A DNA stretch of 64,000 nucleotides from Hahella sp. (GTDB lineage: Bacteria; Pseudomonadota; Gammaproteobacteria; Pseudomonadales; Oleiphilaceae), in contig JANQMN010000102.1 in NCBI GenBank assembly GCA_028280065.1, positions 28,918-92,917 on the forward strand. Reading direction: 5' to 3'. Below the pieces are notes generated by a model that did not search any database, had not been told where the DNA came from, and saw only the letters and a program-made list of their open reading frames with translations. Of the stretch, positions 1-8,092 are shown piece after piece. A program made the position numbers and the translations under genes. Within the stretch, counting starts at the first letter, position 1, and each line of letters starts with the position of its first letter.

Positions 1-326
1 TCGATTCCCAACTTCCTAATCAAGACTATCAGGAAATCGACATCAGTGAAGGCGGCATGGCTTTTCACTCCGCCCAAACGTTGGAACCGGGCGAACGCAT
101 CGCATTGAAAGTGGTGCTAATCCCGGCTTTTCTTTCCTTTATCACCACCGCTGAAGTCGTGGCCACCGATGAGGAAAGCAACCTAACACCGCCGGATGCA
201 AAACCGCACTGGGTGCGGGTAAATTTTATTGAACTGGAAGATCATCAACGTCAACTATTAGCTCGCCATATACTAAAACTGCAGCAACACCTGCGTCGCC
301 GGGAGTACAATAATGGGAAAGGCTGA
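1..326 (+). CDS. PilZ-domain protein, C-terminal part (5' truncated by window edge)
   Basis: The reading frame is open from the left edge (first full codon at base 3), so the gene begins outside the window. The visible part starts just before DISEGGMAF, the second half of the PilZ signature, followed by alternating hydrophobic strands and a helical, Arg-rich tail (HILKLQQHLRRRE). PilZ domains bind cyclic di-GMP. The usual upstream RxxxR half of the binding site is not in view, so binding competence cannot be judged. Downstream is a small secreted protein gene. The start methionine seen at base 57 lies inside the domain and is not the true start. Confidence 0.8.
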   Translation, partial: DSQLPNQDYQEIDISEGGMAFHSAQTLEPGERIALKVVLIPAFLSFITTAEVVATDEESNLTPPDAKPHWVRVNFIELEDHQRQLLARHILKLQQHLRRREYNNGKG

Positions 327-384
327 ATCCATGGCAAAAGAAAACCAGTCGCATAAACGTACAGATCTGAGTAAGGGATCGACT

Positions 385-693
385 ATGAAAATCCAACAAA
401 CTTTTCGTTATTTCGCCATCGGCATGCTCTACACCATGTGTGTCTCGGTGTTTCCTATTTCCGCCGAAACGATTGTCATTCCGGTGATGCAACAGGGTTC
501 TGAAGAATTGCGGAAAATCCTGCCACAGGCTGGCGAGTCCATGCGTTCAGTGGAGCAACGCCTTGGCAGCCCTATAACAAAGCGTGGCCCGGTCGGTGAT
601 CCGCCGATAACTACCTGGACTTACCCGGAGTTCACCGTATATTTCGAGCATAGCCATGTGTTGCACAGCGTTGTGAATCCAAAAAGACGTTAA
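385..693 (+). CDS. small secreted protein of unknown function
   Basis: Encodes 102 residues. An upstream in-frame ATG at 313 exists, but the ATG at 385 has a good ribosome binding site (AAGGG a few bases before) and starts directly with a signal peptide: MK, a hydrophobic stretch to about residue 23, and a likely SPase I site at ISA-ET. The mature part is about 80 residues with a SVEQRLGSP-x-TKRGPVGDPPITTW region, a layout seen in small conserved periplasmic proteins of Pseudomonas relatives. I do not know its function. It could be an SmpA/OmlA-fold-like protein (the 'RLGxP' turn is similar), but that is only a guess. Confidence 0.6.
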   Translation: MKIQQTFRYFAIGMLYTMCVSVFPISAETIVIPVMQQGSEELRKILPQAGESMRSVEQRLGSPITKRGPVGDPPITTWTYPEFTVYFEHSHVLHSVVNPKRR

Positions 694-794
694 CCCACGA
701 ATGTTGCCCGGCAATACGAATCGTCATTTAAAACATTCCCGCAATTATAAGCTTGGCGCACACCCTTACAACGAACCAACAGAAGAGGTAATCC

Positions 795-1829
795 TTGACC
801 CAAATAAGACTGCCTGCGGAATGGGAGCCACAAGACGCCATTATGCTGACCTGGCCACATGCGCAAACCGATTGGGCGGAAGACCTTCCCGCCGTAGAGA
901 GTACTTTTCTCGCCATCGCCGAACTGGTCTGCCGGTATCAAAAGCTGCTGATAAGCTGCCAATCATTTGAACAGTTAGAAGCGATTGCCGACACGCTGCA
1001 CCAACGCCACATCGATCCGGCTCAAGTAGGCTTATTCTGCGTTCCTTCCAATGACAGCTGGGCACGGGATCATGGTCCTATTACGATTTACGGTGGCGAC
1101 GAACCGCTGTTACTGGACTTTCAGTTCAATGCTTGGGGCGGTAAATTTCTGTTTGAAAAAGACAATCAAATCACACCGACGTTGTTTGAGCTCGGCGCAT
1201 TTGAAGGAGCCGGTATTCGCCATGTGGACTATATCCTGGAAGGCGGGTCCATTGAAACCGACGGCGTCGGCACTTTACTAACCACTTCCACCTGCCTCTT
1301 GAGTCACACCCGAAATCCGGACGCCGACAAAAACAAAGTGGCAAAAAAACTCGCCGACTGGCTGGGCATCAAACGAATCCTCTGGCTTGACCACGGGCAC
1401 CTGATCGGAGACGACACCGATGCCCATATCGATACCTTGGCGCGTTTCTGTTCGCCCGATACGCTATGTTATGTCAAGTGCGAGAACCCCGACGATCCGC
1501 ATTTTGCCGACCTGGCCGCCATGGAGCGGCAACTCCAAGCTTTTACCGATCTGGAGGGTGAACCGTATAACCTGATTGCCTTGCCGATGGCGGAAAAGTA
1601 CAGTGACCGGGATCAACGCCGCCTTCCTGCCACTTATGCAAATTTCCTTATCATCGACAACGCGGTACTGGTCCCGGCATACAACTTACCCAGCGACGAA
1701 ATCGCGCTGCAACGCCTGGCTGCCTGTTTTCCCGATAGGAAACTTCATCCGGTAGACTGCACTGCGCTCATTGAACAACATGGGAGTTTGCACTGTGTCA
1801 CCATGCAGCTACCAGAAGGCGTTCTGTGA
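795..1829 (+). CDS. aguA: agmatine deiminase
   Basis: Encodes 344 residues, the normal size for the family. It hydrolyses agmatine to N-carbamoylputrescine and ammonia, the first step of the agmatine route to putrescine. The start is TTG, supported by AGAGG about six bases upstream and by the typical N-terminus (LPAEWEPQDAIMLTWPH). Visible family motifs are NDSWARDHGP near residue 85, GGSIETDG near 150, DHGHLIGDDTDAH near 200, and the catalytic Cys334 in HGSLHCVT near the C-terminus. The next gene encodes the enzyme for the second step, so the pair forms a complete pathway; no aguR-type repressor gene is visible beside it. Confidence 0.95.
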   Translation: MTQIRLPAEWEPQDAIMLTWPHAQTDWAEDLPAVESTFLAIAELVCRYQKLLISCQSFEQLEAIADTLHQRHIDPAQVGLFCVPSNDSWARDHGPITIYGGDEPLLLDFQFNAWGGKFLFEKDNQITPTLFELGAFEGAGIRHVDYILEGGSIETDGVGTLLTTSTCLLSHTRNPDADKNKVAKKLADWLGIKRILWLDHGHLIGDDTDAHIDTLARFCSPDTLCYVKCENPDDPHFADLAAMERQLQAFTDLEGEPYNLIALPMAEKYSDRDQRRLPATYANFLIIDNAVLVPAYNLPSDEIALQRLAACFPDRKLHPVDCTALIEQHGSLHCVTMQLPEGVL

Positions 1830-1888
1830 ACAGCGGGCACGATGTTCATATACCGGACTTATAACTGAAATTCGCAATGGAGTTAAAA

Positions 1889-2785
1889 ATGCTTAGAGTC
1901 GCCGCCGTGCAGCAGCACTGCTATGAGGATAAACAACAGAGTCTAGAGCTAACTGGCGACTTAATCGACCAGGCGGCTTCCCAAGGGGCTCAGCTGATTG
2001 TGCTACAGGAACTTCATGCGAGTTGGTATTTTTGCCAAAGCGAGGATGTCGGAAAGTTCGATCTGGCCGAATCCATTCCCGGCGAGACCACTGACTTTTT
2101 AAGCGCAAAGGCGAAGGAGCATAAGGCGGTTATTGTCGGTTCGATTTTCGAAAAGCGGGCTGCCGGCATCTACCACAATACCGCGGTGGTGTTCGACAGT
2201 GACGGCAGCATGGCAGGCCAATATCGGAAAATGCACATTCCGGACGATCCGGGATTCTATGAAAAATTCTACTTCACGCCGGGGGATGCCGAGGAAGGTT
2301 CCGGTTTCCAACCCATCGATACGACAGTCGGGCGGCTCGGCATATTAGTCTGTTGGGACCAATGGTTTCCCGAAGCCGCACGCCTGATGGCTCTGGCCGG
2401 AGCCGATTTGCTAATTTATCCCACCGCCATCGGCTGGGATGCCAATGATTCCCAACAAGAGCAAACCCGCCAATTGGACGCCTGGATGACCATCCAACGC
2501 TCCCATGCGGTAGCGAACAATCTACCGGTCGTCGTTGCAAACCGCGTGGGGCAGGAACCGGACCCTACCGGACAAACCCTTGGCACGGTATTCTGGGGTA
2601 ATAGTTTCATCTGCGGTCACCAGGGCGAGATTATCGTTGAGGCAGACAGCCAGCTCACTCAAATCATTCATACCGAGCTAGACTTTCAACGGACGGATGA
2701 AGTTAGAAGGATTTGGCCATATTTTCGTGACCGTAGAATCGATGCCTATGCCAAATTGACCAAACGCTATATAGATCCCGTATAA
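1889..2785 (+). CDS. aguB: N-carbamoylputrescine amidase
   Basis: Encodes 298 residues of the nitrilase superfamily. It cleaves N-carbamoylputrescine to putrescine, CO2 and ammonia, completing the AguA pathway. The catalytic triad is visible: Glu41 (LQELH), Lys114 (YRKMHIPD) and Cys155 (LVCWDQWFPE). An ATG at 1877 is in frame, but its GGAG lies inside the extra codons and is correctly spaced for the ATG at 1889, which also gives the family's usual N-terminus (MLRVAAVQQ). It lies 59 bases after aguA and is very likely cotranscribed. Confidence 0.95.
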   Translation: MLRVAAVQQHCYEDKQQSLELTGDLIDQAASQGAQLIVLQELHASWYFCQSEDVGKFDLAESIPGETTDFLSAKAKEHKAVIVGSIFEKRAAGIYHNTAVVFDSDGSMAGQYRKMHIPDDPGFYEKFYFTPGDAEEGSGFQPIDTTVGRLGILVCWDQWFPEAARLMALAGADLLIYPTAIGWDANDSQQEQTRQLDAWMTIQRSHAVANNLPVVVANRVGQEPDPTGQTLGTVFWGNSFICGHQGEIIVEADSQLTQIIHTELDFQRTDEVRRIWPYFRDRRIDAYAKLTKRYIDPV

Positions 2786-2834
2786 AGCTGAATACCACAC
2801 AAGCCAACCCATTCCGCCCGAAATAGGACCTACT

Positions 2835-3743
2835 ATGGCCAGCCAGATACATCAAGCTCTTAAGCAGATGGGGACAATCGTTTTGGGTAAAGACCAGCAA
2901 ATCAAGCTGGCGCTGACCTGTCTGTTCTGCGAAGGGCATTTGCTGATTGAGGATCTACCCGGCATGGGTAAAACCACTCTTGCGCATACTATCGCCCAAA
3001 CCTTGGGACTGAGTTACAACCGGATTCAATTTACCAGCGATCTGTTACCTTCAGACCTGATCGGCATAAATCTATTCGACCGCAATAAGAGCGAGTTTAC
3101 TTTTCACAAGGGTCCCTTGTTTTCTCAAATCGTCCTGGGCGACGAAATTAACCGCGCCACTCCCAAGGCGCAAAGTGCGTTACTGGAAGCCATGGAGGAA
3201 AGGCAAATTACCGTGGAAGGCACTACCTATCCTTTGCCCCGGCCTTTTTTTGTGATTGCTACCCAAAACCCGACCGAGCAATCAGGCACCTTTCTCCTCC
3301 CGGAATCACAGATGGACCGCTTTTTTATGCGCCTGCATCTCGGTTACCCCCCGGAAGAGGCGGAACGGGAACTGTTGATGGGCGTTGACCGGAAACACCT
3401 GCTGAAACAGCTGAAACCCATTATGGGGACTGAAGTTTTGCAAGAACACCAGACGCAGTTGGAAAAGGTGAAAGCCAGCGAAACCTTAATCGACTATATT
3501 CAACGGATCGTCGCTTACACCAGATCGCACAGCGGTTTTAAAGACGGTCTTTCACCTCGGGGCGCCATGGCACTGTTAAAAGCCGCAAAAGGTTGGGCTT
3601 ATGTCGAGGGCCGGGGACATGTACTGCCCGATGACGTGCAGATGGTTCTGCCGTCGGTAGCGGAGCACAGACTTGGCGGTTCCAGCCGCTCGGAACATCA
3701 TCCGCTGTGCAATCAAATATTGAAGGAAGTTAGCGTACTTTAA
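2835..3743 (+). CDS. MoxR-family AAA+ ATPase
   Basis: Encodes 302 residues. Walker A (LPGMGKTT, about residues 41-48), Walker B (IVLGDEINRA, about 99-108), sensor region (VIATQNPTEQSG) and the C-terminal lid (SPRGAMALLKAAKGWA) are all present, matching MoxR chaperone-like ATPases. These normally act on VWA-domain partner proteins encoded next door, with a DUF58 gene in between. None of those partners is present here: the next gene is a Ser/Thr kinase, after a 140-base gap. Its substrate is therefore unknown. Confidence 0.85.
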   Translation: MASQIHQALKQMGTIVLGKDQQIKLALTCLFCEGHLLIEDLPGMGKTTLAHTIAQTLGLSYNRIQFTSDLLPSDLIGINLFDRNKSEFTFHKGPLFSQIVLGDEINRATPKAQSALLEAMEERQITVEGTTYPLPRPFFVIATQNPTEQSGTFLLPESQMDRFFMRLHLGYPPEEAERELLMGVDRKHLLKQLKPIMGTEVLQEHQTQLEKVKASETLIDYIQRIVAYTRSHSGFKDGLSPRGAMALLKAAKGWAYVEGRGHVLPDDVQMVLPSVAEHRLGGSSRSEHHPLCNQILKEVSVL

Positions 3744-3883
3744 GCGCTTATAAATAAACACAGACCTTTAATTTTTAGCCTATCGCTGAAAAAATATTGG
3801 ATAATAGTTTCAAAAATAATCGCAATCCCGTTTTATCCTGTGCAAATAGTTGACTCGAGTTTGTGCTCGCAGTGGAGGCGAAC

Positions 3884-6076
3884 ATGACACCCACGATACC
3901 AGGCTATGAAGTATTCGAGCTGATCGGACAAGGCGGCATGGCCCGTATTTATCGCGCCCGCCAGACCCGGCTGGAGCGTGAAGTCGCCCTCAAAGTCATG
4001 TCGCGCAGCGTTTCGGAAGACGCCACCTTCGCAGAACGCTTCATTCGGGAAGCCCGAATTGCAGCGAATCTCAACCATCCCCATATCATTCATATCTATG
4101 ATGTCAATCACTTCGAAGATACGCTGTTTCTATCGATGGAGTACATACGCCACGGTGACTTAACCAACAAAATGGAACTTGGCGATCTGACACGGGATGC
4201 TATCGTCAATATCATCAATTCACTTTGCAGTGCCTTGGACTATGCCCACCAGAACGGCTATATACACCGGGATATCAAACCTGCAAACGTGCTATTCAAG
4301 GATGAAAACTACATCACCCTTTCCGATTTCGGCATTGCCCGGGCAATCTCCACCGATGCCAATTTAACCCGCACCGGCACGGTTATCGGCACGCCATCCT
4401 ACATGAGCCCGGAACAGGCCCAAGGTCTTGAGCTAACCGGCATGTCGGACCTGTACAGTCTGGCCGTCATTGCCTATCAACTGGTAACCGGTCAGTTGCC
4501 TTTTATCGCCGACTCTTCCATCAGTGTCGCCATCAAGCACATTTACGAACCCATACCCCGATTGCCGGCGGAACTGACCGATTTACAGCCCTTTTTCGAC
4601 AAAGCCTTGGCCAAAAACCCGCCCAACAGGTTTGCTAATGGCGCTGACTTATCGGCAGCTTTTGCCGACGCTGTTGCACGCCATAAAGGACCGTTAGGTA
4701 TGATGGCGGCAGTTCCAAGTGCGGACAAGGTGTCCCCGGTTAACCGGGATTCGACCGTCGCCAGAACAGATGAACCGGCGAAACCGCTTACTGCGGAACA
4801 ACTGCTCAATAGTGCCGGGAAATCAGGTACGGTTGCGGAAAAGTCTCCTATATTGGATGCGCTCGACAGTCCCGGGCAAGCAGTGTCTTCGGGTAAGCCA
4901 CAAAGCGCTGACCGCTCTCCCACAAACCCGCTTCCGAGGGTGGTCACCGACTGGCTGACAAAACTGCGACCTTCCGAGAAGAAACCTGTCATTCTGGCAG
5001 CAGTTGCCGTTGCCGGCTTGTTTATCGGCTTAATTTTCGGTTTTGCCAATGACTGGTTCAGTAGCGGCGAGCAGTTAACTCCGGTTCAGCAACAGCGGGT
5101 TACCCAGCTCCTGCAACAGGCGGCCCAACTGCGTCAGGCAGGACAATTGGTGGAACCTGCCGGCGCTAACGCGTACGAAAAATACCTGGCTATTCTCGCC
5201 ATATCTCACGAAGATCCAGCGGCGGAAGCCGGTATTGAGGAACTCACCAAACATTTTATCGAACGAACCAAGATCGAAACGGCACAGGGAAATTTGCTCG
5301 GTGCAGAAAACAGCCTGATGAAACTTCGCGAACTTTCTCCGAATTCGAAGCAAATCAGTTCACTTGAGCAAGCAATTGCCGAAGCTACCGAAGCACAACA
5401 GGCGCAATTTGAAACTCAGCAGGCAGAGCAGCAAAAACGCCGGGAACGCATCGCCTTGCAACTCAGCGTGGCCAACCAGCAACTTGCCGAAGGCCAAATT
5501 GCAGCGGCAATCAGCACTTATCAGGCCGTATTACCTTTGGAACCCGACTCTGAAGAGGCGCGCGCCGCACTACAGGGAATTGTCGATACCCAACTTCAAG
5601 CAGCGCAGCAAAAAGTCAAAGCCAGAGTGTTCGACCAAGCCGGATCCGAGTTGGATCTCGCCATGAGCGCTGCCGAAGCGCTCAATGAACCGCGGGTTAT
5701 ACAGCAGGTGACAAAGAAGATTAGTATGCTGGACAGGCAAAAACAACGGAGTCAATCCGTCAGTAAAATCAGCAGCCTCATCAGCGCCGGCAATCAAGCC
5801 TTTAAAAATGACCGTCTGGACTCGCCCCCGAACAAGAATGCTTATCACTACTACAAGGCGGCATTGAAAGTTGATCCGAAAAATACCGAAGCACAACGCG
5901 GATTGAAAAAAGTCTTCAACCGGCTATCGACGCAGGCCTATAAAAGCATGAACGACGGAAATATTGACGCCGCAAGAAGTTATATCTCCCGTTTAGAAAA
6001 GCTCGCGCCTAACCATGATCAGCTTAATACGTTGCGGGTTTATCTAAAGCGCGCGGCTAAGCGCGCTAATCGTTAA
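3884..6076 (+). CDS. membrane-anchored Ser/Thr protein kinase with extracytoplasmic repeat domain
   Basis: Encodes 730 residues. The ATG at 3884 has GGAGG five bases upstream; the GTG at 3863 is rejected. The kinase domain spans about residues 8-265: Gly loop GQGGMARIY, catalytic Lys37, HRDIKPAN with Asp130, DFG at 148-150, and GTPSYMSPEQ in the activation segment. A low-complexity linker (about 270-365) leads to one transmembrane helix (about 368-390). The outer part (about 400-730) is alpha-helical, Gln/Ala-rich and looks like TPR-type repeats (for example AAISTYQAVLPLEPDSEEA). This is a bacterial Hanks-type kinase with a probable periplasmic sensing domain. The next gene is convergent, so this ends the transcription unit. 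Confidence 0.9.
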   Translation: MTPTIPGYEVFELIGQGGMARIYRARQTRLEREVALKVMSRSVSEDATFAERFIREARIAANLNHPHIIHIYDVNHFEDTLFLSMEYIRHGDLTNKMELGDLTRDAIVNIINSLCSALDYAHQNGYIHRDIKPANVLFKDENYITLSDFGIARAISTDANLTRTGTVIGTPSYMSPEQAQGLELTGMSDLYSLAVIAYQLVTGQLPFIADSSISVAIKHIYEPIPRLPAELTDLQPFFDKALAKNPPNRFANGADLSAAFADAVARHKGPLGMMAAVPSADKVSPVNRDSTVARTDEPAKPLTAEQLLNSAGKSGTVAEKSPILDALDSPGQAVSSGKPQSADRSPTNPLPRVVTDWLTKLRPSEKKPVILAAVAVAGLFIGLIFGFANDWFSSGEQLTPVQQQRVTQLLQQAAQLRQAGQLVEPAGANAYEKYLAILAISHEDPAAEAGIEELTKHFIERTKIETAQGNLLGAENSLMKLRELSPNSKQISSLEQAIAEATEAQQAQFETQQAEQQKRRERIALQLSVANQQLAEGQIAAAISTYQAVLPLEPDSEEARAALQGIVDTQLQAAQQKVKARVFDQAGSELDLAMSAAEALNEPRVIQQVTKKISMLDRQKQRSQSVSKISSLISAGNQAFKNDRLDSPPNKNAYHYYKAALKVDPKNTEAQRGLKKVFNRLSTQAYKSMNDGNIDAARSYISRLEKLAPNHDQLNTLRVYLKRAAKRANR

Positions 6077-6115
6077 GCTGCATTCCGGGGTAACCTCCGG
6101 ATTTCGAACGTCGGA

Positions 6116-6805
6116 CTACCGTCTGGCCATTTGCATGTTTACATCCTGAACAAAGCTATCGTAAATAGCACGGGTTAACTCCGGATATTCAAAATCACTC
6201 TTCATATTGTAGATCCAGGCGTAACGCTCATATTCAGGAGAATCGTAGATTTTGGATACGACAACATCGCCATTTTTTTGATCGATAAGTTCCAGCTGCA
6301 GACTCACCTGATTGCTAACGTAGTTGACCGGTAGACCGAGAACCCACGCGACGGGAGCATAAACGCTCAATCCATAAGAGTACAAGGTTCCCGCATAATC
6401 GGTGGCCAGAATGGTGCCCTTGACAACATAATCTGCGCCTTCGGAGTTGCGATCGAATCTCGCGTTTTCAAATAAGTCGCGGTGCTCTATTTCGTGCGCG
6501 AGTGCAATGGCAAAATCTTCGGTGGGTTCAAAATTTTCCCATTCACCGGAAGCGACGTGAAAATCCTTTCCTTCCGGTACGTTCAACTCGGCCTTTGTAA
6601 AAGGTACCAGAGGTACGATAGACCACCCCAGGGAATCCCAGTTTTGGTTTTTACGTTTGTCTTCGAAAGGCAAAACGACGACAGATTGGCTTCTTGCTTG
6701 CTGGCCAGGTTGCGCTTCTGAATAATAAACCCAGGAACGTTGCGTAGTGCAGCCTGTAGTTGCGATCACCAGGAAAAGTGAGATTACGAGGATACCGTTT
6801 TTCAT
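6116..6805 (-). CDS. predicted lipoprotein of unknown function
   Basis: Encodes 229 residues. The N-terminus is a lipoprotein signal peptide, MKNG then a hydrophobic core ending in the lipobox ATTGC (Cys19), followed by Thr-Thr, which suggests outer-membrane sorting by the +2 rule. The mature part begins with a strand-like segment SVVVLPFEDKR and later has ADYVVKGTILATDY, a pattern seen in periplasmic lipoproteins that take part in envelope assembly. No catalytic motif is recognised. It is convergent with the kinase gene and lies downstream of the chemosensory operon after a gap of 173 bases, so it may be a separate unit. Confidence 0.7.
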   Translation of the reverse strand: MKNGILVISLFLVIATTGCTTQRSWVYYSEAQPGQQARSQSVVVLPFEDKRKNQNWDSLGWSIVPLVPFTKAELNVPEGKDFHVASGEWENFEPTEDFAIALAHEIEHRDLFENARFDRNSEGADYVVKGTILATDYAGTLYSYGLSVYAPVAWVLGLPVNYVSNQVSLQLELIDQKNGDVVVSKIYDSPEYERYAWIYNMKSDFEYPELTRAIYDSFVQDVNMQMARR

Positions 6806-6978
6806 TTCATGTTCTCTATATCAGCTTGTTATCTTCTAAAAGATATGAGAGCAGAGTGAATCCGGTCTTAATTCAACCTTAACCTAACTTGAATATCTTT
6901 AAAGAGACATTGCTGACTCACGTACAAAGGAGTCAGCAAAACCGCAAGAAAAACTTCCGAACCCTTGGCCAACCGGCC

Positions 6979-7476
6979 TTAGGCGATAGACGAGGACATT
7001 CGAAGTTGCCGATTCTGTGCCCGGATATATTCACGGCTGCAAAAGAGATCCGGATCAAGGATGGGAACCGATTGTCCTTCATGCACATAACCGGAGATCA
7101 TACAGTGCTTCAACAACCCGCACTCCTCCGAACTAAAGGCGGCAAAGCTGCCATCTGTAATCTGTTGTTTCTTTGGACTGCCCGAGACGCGTATTCCAAT
7201 ATTATTCAGTCCTCCCAAGGCACGGACTCTTACCAGCAATACATCTTCTCTTGACACCTCCGTGCTAAGGCTATTCTTTGTCTGCTTGGAACAAAAGACT
7301 GGAATTGGAATGCCGGACCAAAGTACGATTTGACCGCAGCAAGGTTCACACATGGGAACAAAATGAAGTTCGGCTCCGTTTAAAAAAGCCTGAATACTGG
7401 CATCAATAAATGCCATCGGCTGACCACTGTCATTGTCAACCTGCCAGACGAAGAGATTCCGTGTTTGATAGGTCAT
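6979..7476 (-). CDS. divergent CheW-like coupling protein (second copy, ChpC-like)
   Basis: Encodes 165 residues. A CheW-like pattern is visible: a short N-terminal strand, FVPMCEP near residue 42, a hydrophobic strand plus IPIPVF, VLLVRV, and a final strand with SVPILDPDLF. The ATG at 7476 has AAGGAG about nine bases upstream. It overlaps the preceding cheW by 41 bases, so translation is probably coupled. It is unusually rich in cysteine for a CheW (seven, including CEPCC at about 43-47). The expected role is to link receptor and CheA, or to act as a ChpC-type alternative adaptor. Confidence 0.65.
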   Translation of the reverse strand: MTYQTRNLFVWQVDNDSGQPMAFIDASIQAFLNGAELHFVPMCEPCCGQIVLWSGIPIPVFCSKQTKNSLSTEVSREDVLLVRVRALGGLNNIGIRVSGSPKKQQITDGSFAAFSSEECGLLKHCMISGYVHEGQSVPILDPDLFCSREYIRAQNRQLRMSSSIA

Positions 7477-8092
7477 TTCCTAGCGCTCCTTCGAAATACT
7501 GAATAAGTCGGTCCGCTGTGGTAAAAGGTAGCCAACAAGCGCCTTCCCTGGCTGTGGCCAACTCCTGTTCTTTTGCTTGGCCGGACACATCCGCCAACTC
7601 CCTGTTGTAAGGAGTGTCCGCATTGCTCAACATCGGTTCATGCAAAATCTCGACAACCCCAACAATGGGGCCAAAGCCCACCATAAATTCAGGCAGGGCA
7701 TGGGGATTTGAAATACACATTATCGGTTGCAAGGATTCACAGGCGATTGCGATAGAGGGTCGGCTTTTCTCACTGTCATCCAGGGCTTTGGAAAAGCGCA
7801 ACAATGCTACCAGCTTATCCGTCTCCGTCACGCCGAGATTGGGAATGAAACCATCGCGTAGGCTATATACCGGGTAACGAACGCCGCCAAAACTTATGAA
7901 GGGCAACTCACCAATCGCGCCGAGCAGTTGCGTTTGCACATCCGCACCTTGGGCCAGAAACAGGATATCTTCTACCGCTATCACCAGTGTCTGTCCGGCA
8001 ATCGATAGTTGATAGACAGCTTTCATTGCCGCCGAACCGGTAACCCGTAACGACGGTTTTACATTTTCATCCCTGTTCTGAAGGTAAGTCAT
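7436..8092 (-). CDS. CheW-like coupling protein (ChpC-like)
   Basis: Encodes 218 residues. The ATG at 8092 overlaps the chpA stop codon (ATGA) and has GGAG eight bases upstream; a GTG at 8101 is less likely. The CheW core runs from about residue 22 to 140 (YQLSIAGQTLVIAVEDI, ISFGGVRYPVYSLRD, FGPIVGVVEIL). The last 60 residues are an extra tail ending in a predicted helix. CheW proteins connect chemoreceptors to the CheA kinase. As the gene after chpA, it takes the place of chpC in the Pseudomonas Chp cluster, although chpB (the CheB-type esterase) is missing. Confidence 0.7.
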   Translation of the reverse strand: MTYLQNRDENVKPSLRVTGSAAMKAVYQLSIAGQTLVIAVEDILFLAQGADVQTQLLGAIGELPFISFGGVRYPVYSLRDGFIPNLGVTETDKLVALLRFSKALDDSEKSRPSIAIACESLQPIMCISNPHALPEFMVGFGPIVGVVEILHEPMLSNADTPYNRELADVSGQAKEQELATAREGACWLPFTTADRLIQYFEGALGNDLSNTESLRLAG

